Shown one piece after another: positions 1 to 9,100 of a stretch of DNA of 64,000 bases (position 1 is the first letter of the stretch; each line of letters begins with the position of its first letter). The position numbers and the translations under genes were made by a program. The notes below the pieces were generated by a model, which was not told the DNA's origin, searched no databases, and saw only the letters and a program-made list of their open reading frames with translations. Source of the stretch: an uncultured Adlercreutzia sp. GTDB lineage: Bacteria > Actinomycetota > Coriobacteriia > Coriobacteriales > Eggerthellaceae. The stretch lies in assembly GCA_910589165.1 (NCBI GenBank), contig CAJUSP010000016.1, positions 3,630 through 67,629 of the forward strand, read 5' to 3'.

Positions 1-861
1 TGTTGAGCACCGAGTCATCTATGGTGAGCTTCGCGCCGGTTGGACAATGGATTGTAGCCTTATCGTTGGAAAGGCCGACTAAATGATTCTTCGTGCCGTC
101 GCCGAGCACGAGGGTGAGTTCCGCGCCCACCTCGATGTCGATGGGCTGGGCTCCTTTGATGCCGACGCCCTCGAGGACCATGTGGGCCTTGCGGCCGGCG
201 GGGACGACGAAGCAGACGGCCGAGGGATTGGCGATGCGGCCGGCGTCGTCGCCCGAGGCCACCTTCGTCTGGTCGGTGTTCTGCACGGCGAAGCGCTCGT
301 CGGTGTTGACGGTGATGGTCTTTGCTGCGGAATCGTAGGAGAAGTCGGAGAGGGAGACCGTGTCGCCGTCGACGCCCCAGATGGTGTAGTCGGCCAGGGT
401 GAACGCGCTCGAGGGTACCGCCGCCTGGGCGGAGGCTGCGGGGCCGGCCGAGGCGCCGCTCTCGGCTGCGCCGGGAACGCCCAGGTCCGAGAGGGCCGAG
501 GCCACGTAGTTTATAAGGGATGAGAAAGAGGAAGAAGCGCTCGCGGTCTCCCCGTCGCCCGCCGCCTCTGCGGGAGGCTCGCCGGGGGAATCGCTCTTCC
601 CGTCGGGTTCCTCTGACTGCTTGGGCTCGGTCGCGGGCGCATCGGGTCCGGTCGCGCCGCTCTCGGGTGAGCCTTCCGCGTCCGCTGCGCCGGCATCGGC
701 CGGGGCGGGGGTGTCGTCTAGGACTTCAGAAAACTCGATCGGGGGGGGGTCTCAGTGAATTCGGCGTCGGGGTCGGCGAAGGCCGCGGCGGGGACCATCC
801 CCAGCGCGAGCGCGGCCGCCATCCCGAGGCGCAGAAGCGACCCCCGTCGCTTCTCGCTCAT
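1..861 (-). pseudogene. Phase-variable surface protein, out of frame at poly-C9 (5' part, runs off window)
   Basis: The ATG at 861 follows an AAGGAGA ribosome site and opens with a signal peptide (MSEKRRGSLLRLGMAAALAL, then an AFA-type cleavage site). After about 38 codons it meets nine consecutive C, and in the present length the frame ends at a TAG at 718-720. Shifting by one base after the tract gives a frame open without interruption from about 740 to the window edge. That frame holds an Ala/Pro/Glu/Ser-rich linker and then a beta-rich segment ending in a motif (LTIDDSVLN) matching LVIDDSVKN and LVIDDSVRN in the two giant proteins at 21,458 and 27,245. Ten (or seven) C would restore the gene. 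I read it as a third paralog in the OFF phase, not a decayed gene, because everything beyond the tract is intact. A sequencing error in the homopolymer is the alternative. Confidence 0.8.
741..749. repeat. Poly-G/C homopolymer (9 nt) inside the surface-protein gene
   Basis: Nine consecutive G on the plus strand (C on the coding strand) lie just after the signal-peptide codons. Tracts of the same length occur at the same relative codon in the paralogs at 26,395-26,403 and 32,164-32,172. Here nine bases put the downstream codons out of frame. Confidence 0.9.
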
Positions 862-1011
862 GGCGTGTCTCCTTCTCTCGTGCGTCCTCTTATGGACGCG
901 AGGTCAGCCCGCATGATACCCGACTTCGCCCGTGCCCTCAACCATGACCGCCCCGCTCGGCGAAGGGGGGCGGCGGAATGAGACGGTCCCCCGGGGCGGT
1001 GACGGGGGGGC

Positions 1012-1040
1012 GGCAAGGGCATGGCCCTTGCCCTACGGGG
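1012..1040. repeat. Dispersed palindromic repeat, copy 1
   Basis: The core is GGCAAGGGC-ATG-GCCCTTGCC followed by CTACGGGG. It lies downstream of the stop codon of the Cys/Lys-rich gene at 1,073. Six further copies occur in the window (about 21,355, 21,429, 26,656, 27,212, 61,845 and 61,906). The hairpin could end transcription, but there is no clear T-run. Confidence 0.75.
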
Positions 1041-1072
1041 GATCTGGAATATGCGACGGGCTTTGCGGTGGG

Positions 1073-1327
1073 TTATTGCTCGCGGAGTTTTAGGGCGGCG
1101 GCTAGGCGGCGGCCTTTGCCGCATTTGGGCTTGGTGAGGGGACAGTGCTTCTTGCAGCAGGTGCAGTGCTCGAGCTTGAGCGACTGCTTCGCCTTCTTGC
1201 AGCCCTTGCAGCCCTCGGCGTTCTTCTCGCCCTTGCAGCCGGTGTGCTTCTTCTTGCGCTTCAGCTTGTCAGCCTTGCGGTCGGCCCTGGCTTTCTCGTG
1301 CTTCTTGTCCTTCTTCTTGTCGGCCAT
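1073..1327 (-). CDS. Small Lys/Cys-rich protein, possible metal-binding
   Basis: This 84-residue protein starts at an ATG preceded by a GA-rich, G-rich ribosome site. The N-terminal 30 residues are almost entirely charged (MADKKKDKKHEKARADRK) and probably disordered. The middle carries eight cysteines in close pairs and triplets (GCKGEKNAEGCKGC, HCTCCKKHC), a pattern able to hold metal ions. The C-terminus is again basic. No enzyme family is recognised. It stands alone between the 5' end of the phase-variable gene and the HIRAN gene, and a palindromic repeat follows its stop. Roles such as nucleic-acid binding or metal storage are guesses. Confidence 0.7.
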   Translation of the reverse strand: MADKKKDKKHEKARADRKADKLKRKKKHTGCKGEKNAEGCKGCKKAKQSLKLEHCTCCKKHCPLTKPKCGKGRRLAAALKLREQ

Positions 1328-1542
1328 GATGCCCCCTCGTCTCGGATGTTTCCCGAAAGCTTACCATGAAGGGACCGCTGGGGCGATGGTGCTCTTTCGA
1401 TGGCGCGCAGCTGTCAACTCGCGCTGCTCGGCGCGCAGCGGGCGAAAGTTCGGGCTCATGCGTAGCTGTCCCTCTATGGGGACACGCAAAGGTTCTAGCA
1501 GGCGTAGGATGCATCCATCATCAAACGTGATTGGAGGATGCC

Positions 1543-1869
1543 ATGACAACCAAAGCCAAATCGATCTGCGTCGTGGAGAACACATCGGTGGCGGGCACGC
1601 GCTTCGTGCCCGATATGGCCGACATCGCGAATACCTACCGCGCAGGCGAGCGCTTCTCGCTGGTGCGCGATGCGCAGAACCCCCATGACGCCTGGGCCAT
1701 CGAGGTGCACGACGGCGCGGGCCGCCGCGTGGGCTACGTGTCCTGCGAGTGCAACGAGTTCGTCGCGCGGCTCATCGACGGCGGCAAGTCGGTGGAGGGG
1801 CGCCTTGAGTCCATGGAACAGATCGGCTCGTGGACGCGGCTGCTGATGGGGGTGCATCTCAATGACTAG
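1543..1869 (+). CDS. HIRAN-domain protein
   Basis: This 108-residue protein consists almost entirely of a HIRAN-like domain: a strand with VAGTRFVPDM, then LVRDAQNPHDAWAIEVHD and RRVGYVSCECNEFVARLIDGG, the usual order of a small beta-barrel with a following helix. HIRAN domains bind DNA 3' ends in helicases such as HLTF; stand-alone bacterial versions are poorly understood. The ATG at 1,543 is chosen because GGAGG lies five bases upstream; a TTG at 1,531 would sit on that site. Its stop overlaps the start of the Sel1-repeat gene by eight bases, so the two are probably cotranscribed. Confidence 0.8.
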   Translation: MTTKAKSICVVENTSVAGTRFVPDMADIANTYRAGERFSLVRDAQNPHDAWAIEVHDGAGRRVGYVSCECNEFVARLIDGGKSVEGRLESMEQIGSWTRLLMGVHLND

Positions 1870-2797
1870 CGCGGCTTTAGCCCCCGAGGTGGGCATCTTC
1901 CAGCGAACGGCGAACTTGGTGTTCGGATCGCCGAGCACTCGGCGCGGCAACGGGGGAGCCGAGGCGAGCTTCGTGCCGCAGGTACTGCGCGGGGCCCGCT
2001 GGCGCCGGCGCCGCGAGGATGCCGGGGTGTTCGCCATCGACCGGCGCGGAGGCGAGCAGAGCGAGGGGCTGCCGCGGCTGTGGGTGAGCGAGCCGGCGCC
2101 AGACGGAACGGGGCGCGTGTTCGTGGCGTCGTACCCGTCGAGCCCCGATAGGGGAGGCTGGCGCGCGCTGGAGCTGGCCGACATCTACTTCGGCGAGGCG
2201 CTCGCGCACCCGGCGCCCGCGGACCGGCGCCGCCGCATCGACTGCTACCGGGCGGCCGAGATCCTGCTTCTGCACGCGGCGCGGCGAGGCAATGTGGCGG
2301 CCCACGCGCGCCTCGGCGTCATATACCGGGACGATTTGTGCGAGGGCGAGTACTGGGAGGGGCTGCTTGAGGGCAGGGCGCTCCACAGCGTGAGCACCCC
2401 CTGCGACGAGCGCGCCTACCTGCACTTCTCCTTCGGCGCCTACCATGGAAGCAGCGAGTGCTGCTGGCAGCTGGGCGACCTGTTCGCCGCAGGCCGTGGC
2501 TGCGAGAAGTCGGGGGAACGGGCCGTGGAATGGTACCGCCGCGCCTTCGATCTGGAAAGCGGGGCCGCCGACGAGGACCGGGCGAGCACGGGCAATGCGG
2601 CCTTGCGGCTCGCGCGGGCCTTCGAGCTGGGGCGCGGCTGCGAGCAGAACTTCCGCCGCGCCCGCACCTGGTACCGGCTGGCCGCCATCAGCCTGGGCGC
2701 CGCCTTCGACGAGGGCCAGTGGCACTTCAAGCGCGAGCGCATCGAGGCGCGGCGCGGCGTGGCGCGCATGGCCCAGGAGGTGGCCGGCTGCTACTAG
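1862..2797 (+). CDS. Sel1-like repeat (tetratricopeptide-type) protein
   Basis: This 311-residue protein has a charged N-terminal region of about 115 residues without a recognised fold. At least three Sel1-like helical repeats follow (around residues 130-165, 185-235 and 245-285), each with the A..LG..Y..G.G/C pattern, for example LGDLFAAGRGCEKSGERAVE and LARAFELGRGCEQNF. Sel1 repeats are protein-binding scaffolds. No signal peptide is visible, so it is probably cytoplasmic. It overlaps the HIRAN gene by eight bases, suggesting the scaffold and the DNA-binding domain act together. Confidence 0.8.
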   Translation: MTSAALAPEVGIFQRTANLVFGSPSTRRGNGGAEASFVPQVLRGARWRRRREDAGVFAIDRRGGEQSEGLPRLWVSEPAPDGTGRVFVASYPSSPDRGGWRALELADIYFGEALAHPAPADRRRRIDCYRAAEILLLHAARRGNVAAHARLGVIYRDDLCEGEYWEGLLEGRALHSVSTPCDERAYLHFSFGAYHGSSECCWQLGDLFAAGRGCEKSGERAVEWYRRAFDLESGAADEDRASTGNAALRLARAFELGRGCEQNFRRARTWYRLAAISLGAAFDEGQWHFKRERIEARRGVARMAQEVAGCY

Positions 2798-2812
2798 GGT
2801 CGGAACATGAAC

Positions 2813-2837
2813 GGAGGCCGCCTTGCGGGCGGCCTCC
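2813..2837. terminator. Hairpin between convergent genes
   Basis: A 10-bp perfect stem (GGAGGCCGCC and GGCGGCCTCC) with a 5-nt loop lies between the stop of the Sel1 gene and the stop of the convergent gene at 2,863. There is no strong T-run, but position and stability fit a bidirectional terminator. Confidence 0.6.
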
Positions 2838-2862
2838 GAGTGCAGGTGATGCGGGCTGGGCG

Positions 2863-3180
2863 CTACTGGCCGAGCGGATGGGCGTAGGCCTCGGGCAGCT
2901 GGGCCGCGAGGGTCTCGTACTCGGCGATGTTGCGGTGCATGAAGTCGTTGAACATATCGTAGTTGACGCGAAGCTCGCGGGCGAACTTCTCGACCGGCCA
3001 GATTTCCGGCGCCTCCTCGAGGCCGCCCCAGCCGTCTACGTTGTGCTCCCACTCGATGATCTCGGCCTTGGCGACCGCCATCTCGTGGGGCAGCTTGCCC
3101 TCGCGCTCGAGATGCTCCAGCTCGGGCATCATGTGCTTCTGGATTTCGATGAGCTTGGTAACCAGTTCCTGGTACGTCAT
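2863..3180 (-). CDS. Conserved-looking small protein, unknown function
   Basis: This 105-residue, acidic, largely helical protein (MTYQELVTKLIEIQKHMMPE...) has no signal peptide, membrane segment or catalytic motif I recognise. An AGGAGG site five bases before the ATG at 3,180 supports this start. An in-frame ATG at 3,246, also with GGAGG five bases upstream, would add 22 basic low-complexity residues; I prefer the shorter form because the extension looks like untranslated leader. It is divergent from addB and convergent with the Sel1 gene. Confidence 0.65.
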   Translation of the reverse strand: MTYQELVTKLIEIQKHMMPELEHLEREGKLPHEMAVAKAEIIEWEHNVDGWGGLEEAPEIWPVEKFARELRVNYDMFNDFMHRNIAEYETLAAQLPEAYAHPLGQ

Positions 3181-3407
3181 GTCGCGCCTCCTAAATTGCG
3201 GGTGAAACGGCGTTCGGGGGTGGTGCCCCGTGCGCTTGCCTCCCATGGTATCCTCCCTGGTGGCTCGCGGCTGAAGGGGCGGCGACGAGTCACCCCTTGG
3301 AGGGCGATCTGTTGCCAAATGCTCACGTTGGGTCATTGCCGGGACAGCGGGCGCGCCAAGTCGCGGTAGAATGGCCGAAACTGTTTTCGAGGAGGTTGTT
3401 TGCGCCG

Positions 3408-6113
3408 ATGCCTGTGACCGTAGAGCTGTACCGCACCCAAGAGCGCGCCAACGCCGAGGCGAAGCGCGCTGCGGCCCGGGCGGGTGCCGGCGCCGCGCTC
3501 GGCGTGCGCCGCCTGACGCCCGCGTCGCTCGTGGAAGAGCTGTGGGAGGTGTGGGGCGACGGGCGCGAGCTTGTCGATGGATCGCAGAGAAGCTTGCTGG
3601 CGGCCTCGCTGGTTGCCGGCGACGACGGGTTGTCCCAGCTCGCCGGCGCGGGGGAGGCCCTGGCGGCTTTCTGCGCAAAGGCGGCGGGCCGCCTCGCCGA
3701 CCTGGAAGCGAGGGGCGAGCGGGTGCCGGTTGCTGGTGTGAACCGTGACGTGCTTGGTCTTGCCGAGCGCTATCGCGGCGCGCTGGCGGATCGCGGCCTC
3801 ATTGAGCTCGACGAAGCTGCCTGGGTACTTGCCAAAGCCGCGCGCGACGGTGTGCTGCCACCTACGCCCACAAGGGCGGCCGAGTCGCTGGATGCCACCT
3901 TCGGCATTGCGACGCTTCTGGAAGCCCTCGGCTGCTCGGAGGGGTGTGGAGGCGCCCGCTCGGAAAACGAAGATGTCGATGGTGCGGAGGTTGACCTGCT
4001 TGTCGCCTCGGGCTTCGGCGCTGTTCCCGGGCTCGTTCTCGATAACGTTCGGGCCCGCATGGCGGCAGGGGCGCGGCAGGTGCTGGTGGTTGCACCCGAC
4101 GGCGCAAAGCTGTGCGGAACGCTCCAAGGCGCTTTAGCCTCGGAGGGCGCTTCGGTCGTCCTGCGCGCCTCGCGTGCCTGGGGCGACACGCTTATCGGCC
4201 GAGCGCTCGAGAACCTCTGCCGCGTGGCCTCGGCGTCGCATTGGCGCGAGGCCGCGACCGATTTCGCGCTTAACCCCCTTGCCCTGTGCCGTGGGCGCGA
4301 TGCCAGGGCGGTGAACAGAAAGCTGCGCGAGGATCGGCTGATCGACGCGCAGCATGGCGCCTCGATGCTCGCCGAGGTATGCGAGGGCTACGAGGCGCTT
4401 TCGGCGCTTGCCAAGCTTGTTAACGGCGACGGCGGGGTAGAGGCTGAGCCCATCTGCCGAGCAACGGCGGGCGCGATAGCGGCCGCGCAGCTTAGCCCCG
4501 TAGAGCGCAGCGGCGAGACGGCGGCCCTCCAGTCGCTGTGCGCCGCCGTTGAGACGGCCGGCCGCCTTGGCGAGCCGGTTCCGCTGGCCTACGAGGTGGT
4601 GAGAAGCTCGACTTTGTCCTACGCGGCGGCGAGCGCACCTTTCGGCAGCCCCTCGGTGGAGTTCGCGAGCGCAGAGCGGCTCGACACCATCGTGCCCGAC
4701 TCTTACGACGCTGTCGTGCTTGTCGACCTGAGCAACCGGCTCTTTCCCCTGAAGGAGCCTCTGAGCTGCCTGAACGATCTTTCCGAGCAGCTTGGTTTGC
4801 CTCGGGGGGCATCCATGGCCGCCCGTCAGCGCGAGCGGTTCGCCTCGGCCTTGCAAGCCGCGCGCGGCCGCGTGAGCTGCGTGGTAAGCCGTCGCGACGA
4901 GCGGGGCGGCGACTTGTATCCCTCGTTCCTGTTGGAAGAGCTTGCCGCATCGCAGGCTGCCCGCGGCGAGGCCCGTGCCCTGGCGGCAGGTACGCCGCAT
5001 GAAGCGGAGCAATGGCAACAGCGCGACCGATCGCTTTTCAACATGCCGCTACCCGTGGCCCAAAGGGCCGTGAGCGTAGGGGAGGAGGGCCTGGCCGCCT
5101 CGGTGGGCCGCGCGTTCGCAAAAGCCGATGCGGTCGTGGAGCTCCCCCTGGTCACGCGCGGAATGCTGAATCAGCTCGATATCTTGGGGCTGGTTGCGAC
5201 CGCGGGTGACGGTCGCATGCCCGTGCTGTCGCCCTCGGCCATCGAGCAGTACCTCGCCTGCCCGTACCGGTGGTTCGTGTCCTCTTGCCTGCGTCCCGAG
5301 GCCCCCGACGAGGGCTTCGGCGCGCCCGAGCTCGGCACGTTCGCCCACGAGGTGTTTGCTGCCTTCTACGACGAGCTTGCGGCCGAGGGCGTGCGCTCGC
5401 TGTCGGGCGCCTCGGCTGACGAGCATATCGAACGGCTCGATCGTATCTTCGACGAGCGCTTGGCGGCGCAGAGGGCAAAGGCCCCGGGGCGGCGTCTGGC
5501 GGCGACGGCCCTATCCGAGCGCCTGGAAGTGGAGGCGCTGCGGGGCCATTTGCGTCGCAGCATACGGCTCCAGGCTGCGCTTCCCCCTTCGTTTTCCGTG
5601 CTCGCCCACGAGCGGCGCATCGAAGTGGAAGACGGCGTCGACTTCGCGGGCATGCGCATCAAGGGCCGCATCGACCGCGTCGATGTGGATGAGGCGGCGG
5701 CCCGATTCCTCATCGTCGACTACAAGGGGTCATCCGAGGCCTATGCGGCGGGTGTGGCGGCAGAAGATGAGGTAGCGCTGCCCGGCCACATTCAGGCGCT
5801 CATATACGCCGCGGCCTTCGAGCGCATCGAGCCGAAGATGGCCTGCGCCGGCGCGCTGTACCTGGGCTACCGCGCGCGTCGGGCCGATAAGCTCATGGAA
5901 GGTTCCTACGACCCGGTGGCCTTCGACGGAGCCGCGATCGGTTCGGGGAAGTCCGCTGTTGAGATGAGTTTTTCGGTGTTTCTGGAGCAAATAGAGGCCC
6001 TGGTCGCCGAGCGTATGATGCCTCTTATGCGCGGAGCGATTCCCGTGCGCCCCGCCTCGGCCGACGCCTGCGCGTTCTGCCCGGCCGCCAACTGTCCTGG
6101 GAGGTTGTCATGA
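3408..6113 (+). CDS. addB: ATP-dependent helicase/nuclease subunit B (AddB-like)
   Basis: About 901 residues. The N-terminal two thirds is the degenerate helicase-like portion typical of AddB. The C-terminal part carries a RecB-type nuclease: LSPSAIEQYLACPYRWF (about residue 605), RIDRVDVD and FLIVDYKGSS (active-site Asp and Lys), and a Cys cluster CAFCPAANCPG near the end. With the CPY cysteine this matches the Fe-S-stabilised AddB nuclease. AddAB resects double-strand breaks for RecA-dependent repair. The ATG at 3,408 is the first good start, with GAGGAGG 12-14 bases upstream; longer starts are not supported. The stop overlaps addA by four bases (ATGA), so the subunits are translationally coupled. 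Confidence 0.9.
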   Translation: MPVTVELYRTQERANAEAKRAAARAGAGAALGVRRLTPASLVEELWEVWGDGRELVDGSQRSLLAASLVAGDDGLSQLAGAGEALAAFCAKAAGRLADLEARGERVPVAGVNRDVLGLAERYRGALADRGLIELDEAAWVLAKAARDGVLPPTPTRAAESLDATFGIATLLEALGCSEGCGGARSENEDVDGAEVDLLVASGFGAVPGLVLDNVRARMAAGARQVLVVAPDGAKLCGTLQGALASEGASVVLRASRAWGDTLIGRALENLCRVASASHWREAATDFALNPLALCRGRDARAVNRKLREDRLIDAQHGASMLAEVCEGYEALSALAKLVNGDGGVEAEPICRATAGAIAAAQLSPVERSGETAALQSLCAAVETAGRLGEPVPLAYEVVRSSTLSYAAASAPFGSPSVEFASAERLDTIVPDSYDAVVLVDLSNRLFPLKEPLSCLNDLSEQLGLPRGASMAARQRERFASALQAARGRVSCVVSRRDERGGDLYPSFLLEELAASQAARGEARALAAGTPHEAEQWQQRDRSLFNMPLPVAQRAVSVGEEGLAASVGRAFAKADAVVELPLVTRGMLNQLDILGLVATAGDGRMPVLSPSAIEQYLACPYRWFVSSCLRPEAPDEGFGAPELGTFAHEVFAAFYDELAAEGVRSLSGASADEHIERLDRIFDERLAAQRAKAPGRRLAATALSERLEVEALRGHLRRSIRLQAALPPSFSVLAHERRIEVEDGVDFAGMRIKGRIDRVDVDEAAARFLIVDYKGSSEAYAAGVAAEDEVALPGHIQALIYAAAFERIEPKMACAGALYLGYRARRADKLMEGSYDPVAFDGAAIGSGKSAVEMSFSVFLEQIEALVAERMMPLMRGAIPVRPASADACAFCPAANCPGRLS

Positions 6114-9100
6114 GTTTGCTCGATGGCTGTCGCGAGGGGCAGCTTCAAACCATCACCACGTTCGACCGTCCCCTTATGGTGTCGGCCGGCGCCGGCTCGG
6201 GTAAGACGTTCACCCTCACTCGGCGCATCGCCTACGCCCTCACGGAGGGTGCGGCCGATTCGGGTGTGGAGTCCATCGACCAGGTGCTAGCCATCACCTT
6301 CACGGTGAAGGCCGCCGCCGAGCTGCGCGACCGCATTCGCGCCCTCCTTCGCGAAGAGGGCCTCGTTGAAGAGTCTCTCAAGGTGGATGAGGCCTGGGTG
6401 TGCACAATCGGGTCCATGGCATCCCGCATCCTGCGAGAGCATGCCCTCGAGGTGGGCGTAGACCCTGCTTTCGAGATGTTGGAAGAGGGGGAGGCGAAGT
6501 TCCTGCGCGCCGAGGCGCTCGAGCGGGTACTGGCGCGGCAGGGCGAAGCGGGCGACCCCTTGGTGGGCGCTGTTATCGAGGAAATCGGCCTGCGCGCGAC
6601 GGGGTCATACGGGAAGGCCCTCGTCGATCATGCGCAGCAGGTGCTCGGGTGCGTGCGCTCGATGCCTGAGGGCTTCGACGGCTTGCGGGTGACGCTGCCC
6701 AAGCACCGCCCCGCCGATGCCGCGCGAAAGCTTCTCGAGGCCGCTTACTCCGTGCTCGGGGTGGCGGAGGCATGGGAAGAGCTCGACAAAGCCGACGGCC
6801 CCTTCCGCGATGCCCTCTGCGAGGGCGTCGAGAACGTGCAGCGATGGCTCGAGGAGAACCCGTCGTCGGACTATCTGGACCCGCTCTTCGATGGAGAGGC
6901 ATTCTGCGACGCGTTGTTCTCGCTCCCCCCGGGTTCCGAGAAGTACCGCTCGAAAAAGCCCGATGCCGACGTGTTCGCCGCATGGCGCGATGCCTATGCC
7001 GAAGCAGCCTTCGACGTTGCCGCCGCCATGGGCTCGCGCATCGCTGTGGCCGCTGTGCGACTCGCGCGGCAGATTGACGAGGAGTACCAGCTGATCAAGG
7101 GGCCTGGGCGCCTCGATCAGAGCGATTTGCTCTCTCGGTGCCTCGCGGCCTTCCGGGCTCACCCCGAGCTTTCGGAGAGCTACCGGCGCCGCTTCAAACT
7201 TATTATGGTGGACGAGTTCCAGGATACGGACAAGCTTCAGGTGGAGGTCATTCGCGCCCTCGCGCAGCCGGGGTTCGCCAATGTGTGCACCGTGGGCGAC
7301 GCGCAGCAGAGCATCTACCGGTTCCGCGGCGCCGATGTGAACGTCTTCTTCGACTACCGCGATCAGCTGACCGCGGGCGCGGTGCCTCCCTCGTTCGCCC
7401 TGCTGCCCGACAACTTCCGCAGCCACGGCGATGTGCTTGCCTTAGTCGACGCCATCTTCTCCCAGCCCCAGGTGTTCGGCGAGCGCTTCTTGCACCTGGA
7501 TGCGCAGGGGGCGGTGAACAGGCAGCCCGACGCGATCTTCGACGGGGGCGCTTATCCGCGCATCCACATCGAGGCGCTCCACAACGACACCACGAAGGAG
7601 ACCGTCTCCTCCGACGAGGCCGTCGAGCGTGCCGCGCGGGACATAGCCGAGCATTTCGCGGCCCTGCGCTCGCGGGGCGCCCGTCCCGGCGAGATGGCGC
7701 TGCTCTTGGGGAGCATGAAGAAGGCCGAGGTGTACCAGCGGGCGCTGCGCGAGGCCGGCCTCGAGAGCCTTGTCTCGGGCGGCTCTGGCTTCGGGAAGAG
7801 CCCGGAGGCTGCGCTGGTGGCGGCGCTGCTGCGCGTGGCCGAGAACCGAGACGACAGCGAGGCGCTGTACCAGGTGCTCGCATCGCCTCTGTTCGCGCTG
7901 GACGATGACGTGCTGCTCGTGCTTGCCACCAAGGATGCGCTGGCGCAGGGGGAGAGCCTCGATTGGCCTCGCCAGCCGCTCTCCGCCGGGTTCTTCGCCC
8001 CAGATCGGGATGTCGTGGAGGCGGCCTTCGGGCTGTCCGACGACGAGAGGCGGGCCCTTTCGGCGGCCCGCACTATGTTGGGCCGCTTCCTTGCTCGGGT
8101 GCCGCACTGTGGCGCCTCCTCCTCGGTGCGCGGCCTTCTGGCTGAAAGCGGACTGCTCGACCGATTGCAGAGTCGTGGGGTGGAGGGTCTTGCCCAGGCC
8201 GCCAACTACAACAAGGCCTGCGTTATCGTCGATGAGCTCGAGCGGGGAAGCCTGGGCGCGGCCGATCTTTCGCGCCGCTATGCGGATTATATTGCCCTTG
8301 CGAAGGAGGCTCCGGGCTCCCTGGCCACCCTCGATGCCGATTTCGTCCAGATAATGACCGTACATGCCTCGAAGGGGCTCGAGTTTCCCCATGTCGCCGT
8401 GGCCGAGCTGAAGGACGGCTTCTCGCGCGGCATCATGCCTGCGTTCATGGTTGAGAATATCGGTGACGAGACGTACCTGGCCGCCAAGTATCTGCCGGCG
8501 TGTGCCGGGAAGGCAAATGCCGACAAGTGCATGAAGTTCGACCGGCCCGATGACGAGGTGGCCGGGCTTCCTCTCCTCGACGGCGAGTCGGCTCCGCGGG
8601 CCTATGCGGCCGAATCGGCGGGTCGGTTCATGCGCAGGCTGCTGGCGTACCTGGTCCGTCAGGAGCGCGAGGAGGCGCGCCGCCTGTTGTACGTGGCGCT
8701 TACCCGCGCGAGCAAATCGCTCATGCTGGTGCTCCGCTACGGCAAGAAGTGCAGGGAGGGCTACGGCGGCAGCTGGATCACAGAAGACGTGCACGACGCA
8801 TTGAGCTGGCCGCTCGATGCGTCACCCTCGGTCACGATGGTCGATTTCGGGGGAAAGGCGAAGGCTCGCGTGGTGTCTGAGCGCCTGCTTCGCGAAGACA
8901 CTACTGCCGAAGAGGTCGAGGCGTTGGCCGAATCGGAAAAGGAGGAGGCCGAGGGTGAGCCGGCGGCTGCGGCGGACCCAGAGGACGAGAGCGCACCGTT
9001 TCTGGTTCCCGTGCGACCGTTGCCGCCCGATACGGTATTCGTTCCGGCGCGCCGAGGCAGAGAGGGCGTGTGCTCGTACTCCTCTCTTTCCGGGGTGCAT

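Noticed and set aside
741..749. Treating the first surface-protein gene as an ordinary frameshift pseudogene
   Set aside because: No other damage is visible over 700 bases and the break coincides with a homopolymer conserved in the paralogs, so phase variation explains it better.
3371..3748. A start for addB at the ATG at 3,371
   Set aside because: That ATG is in another frame; the addB frame first has a suitable ATG at 3,408.
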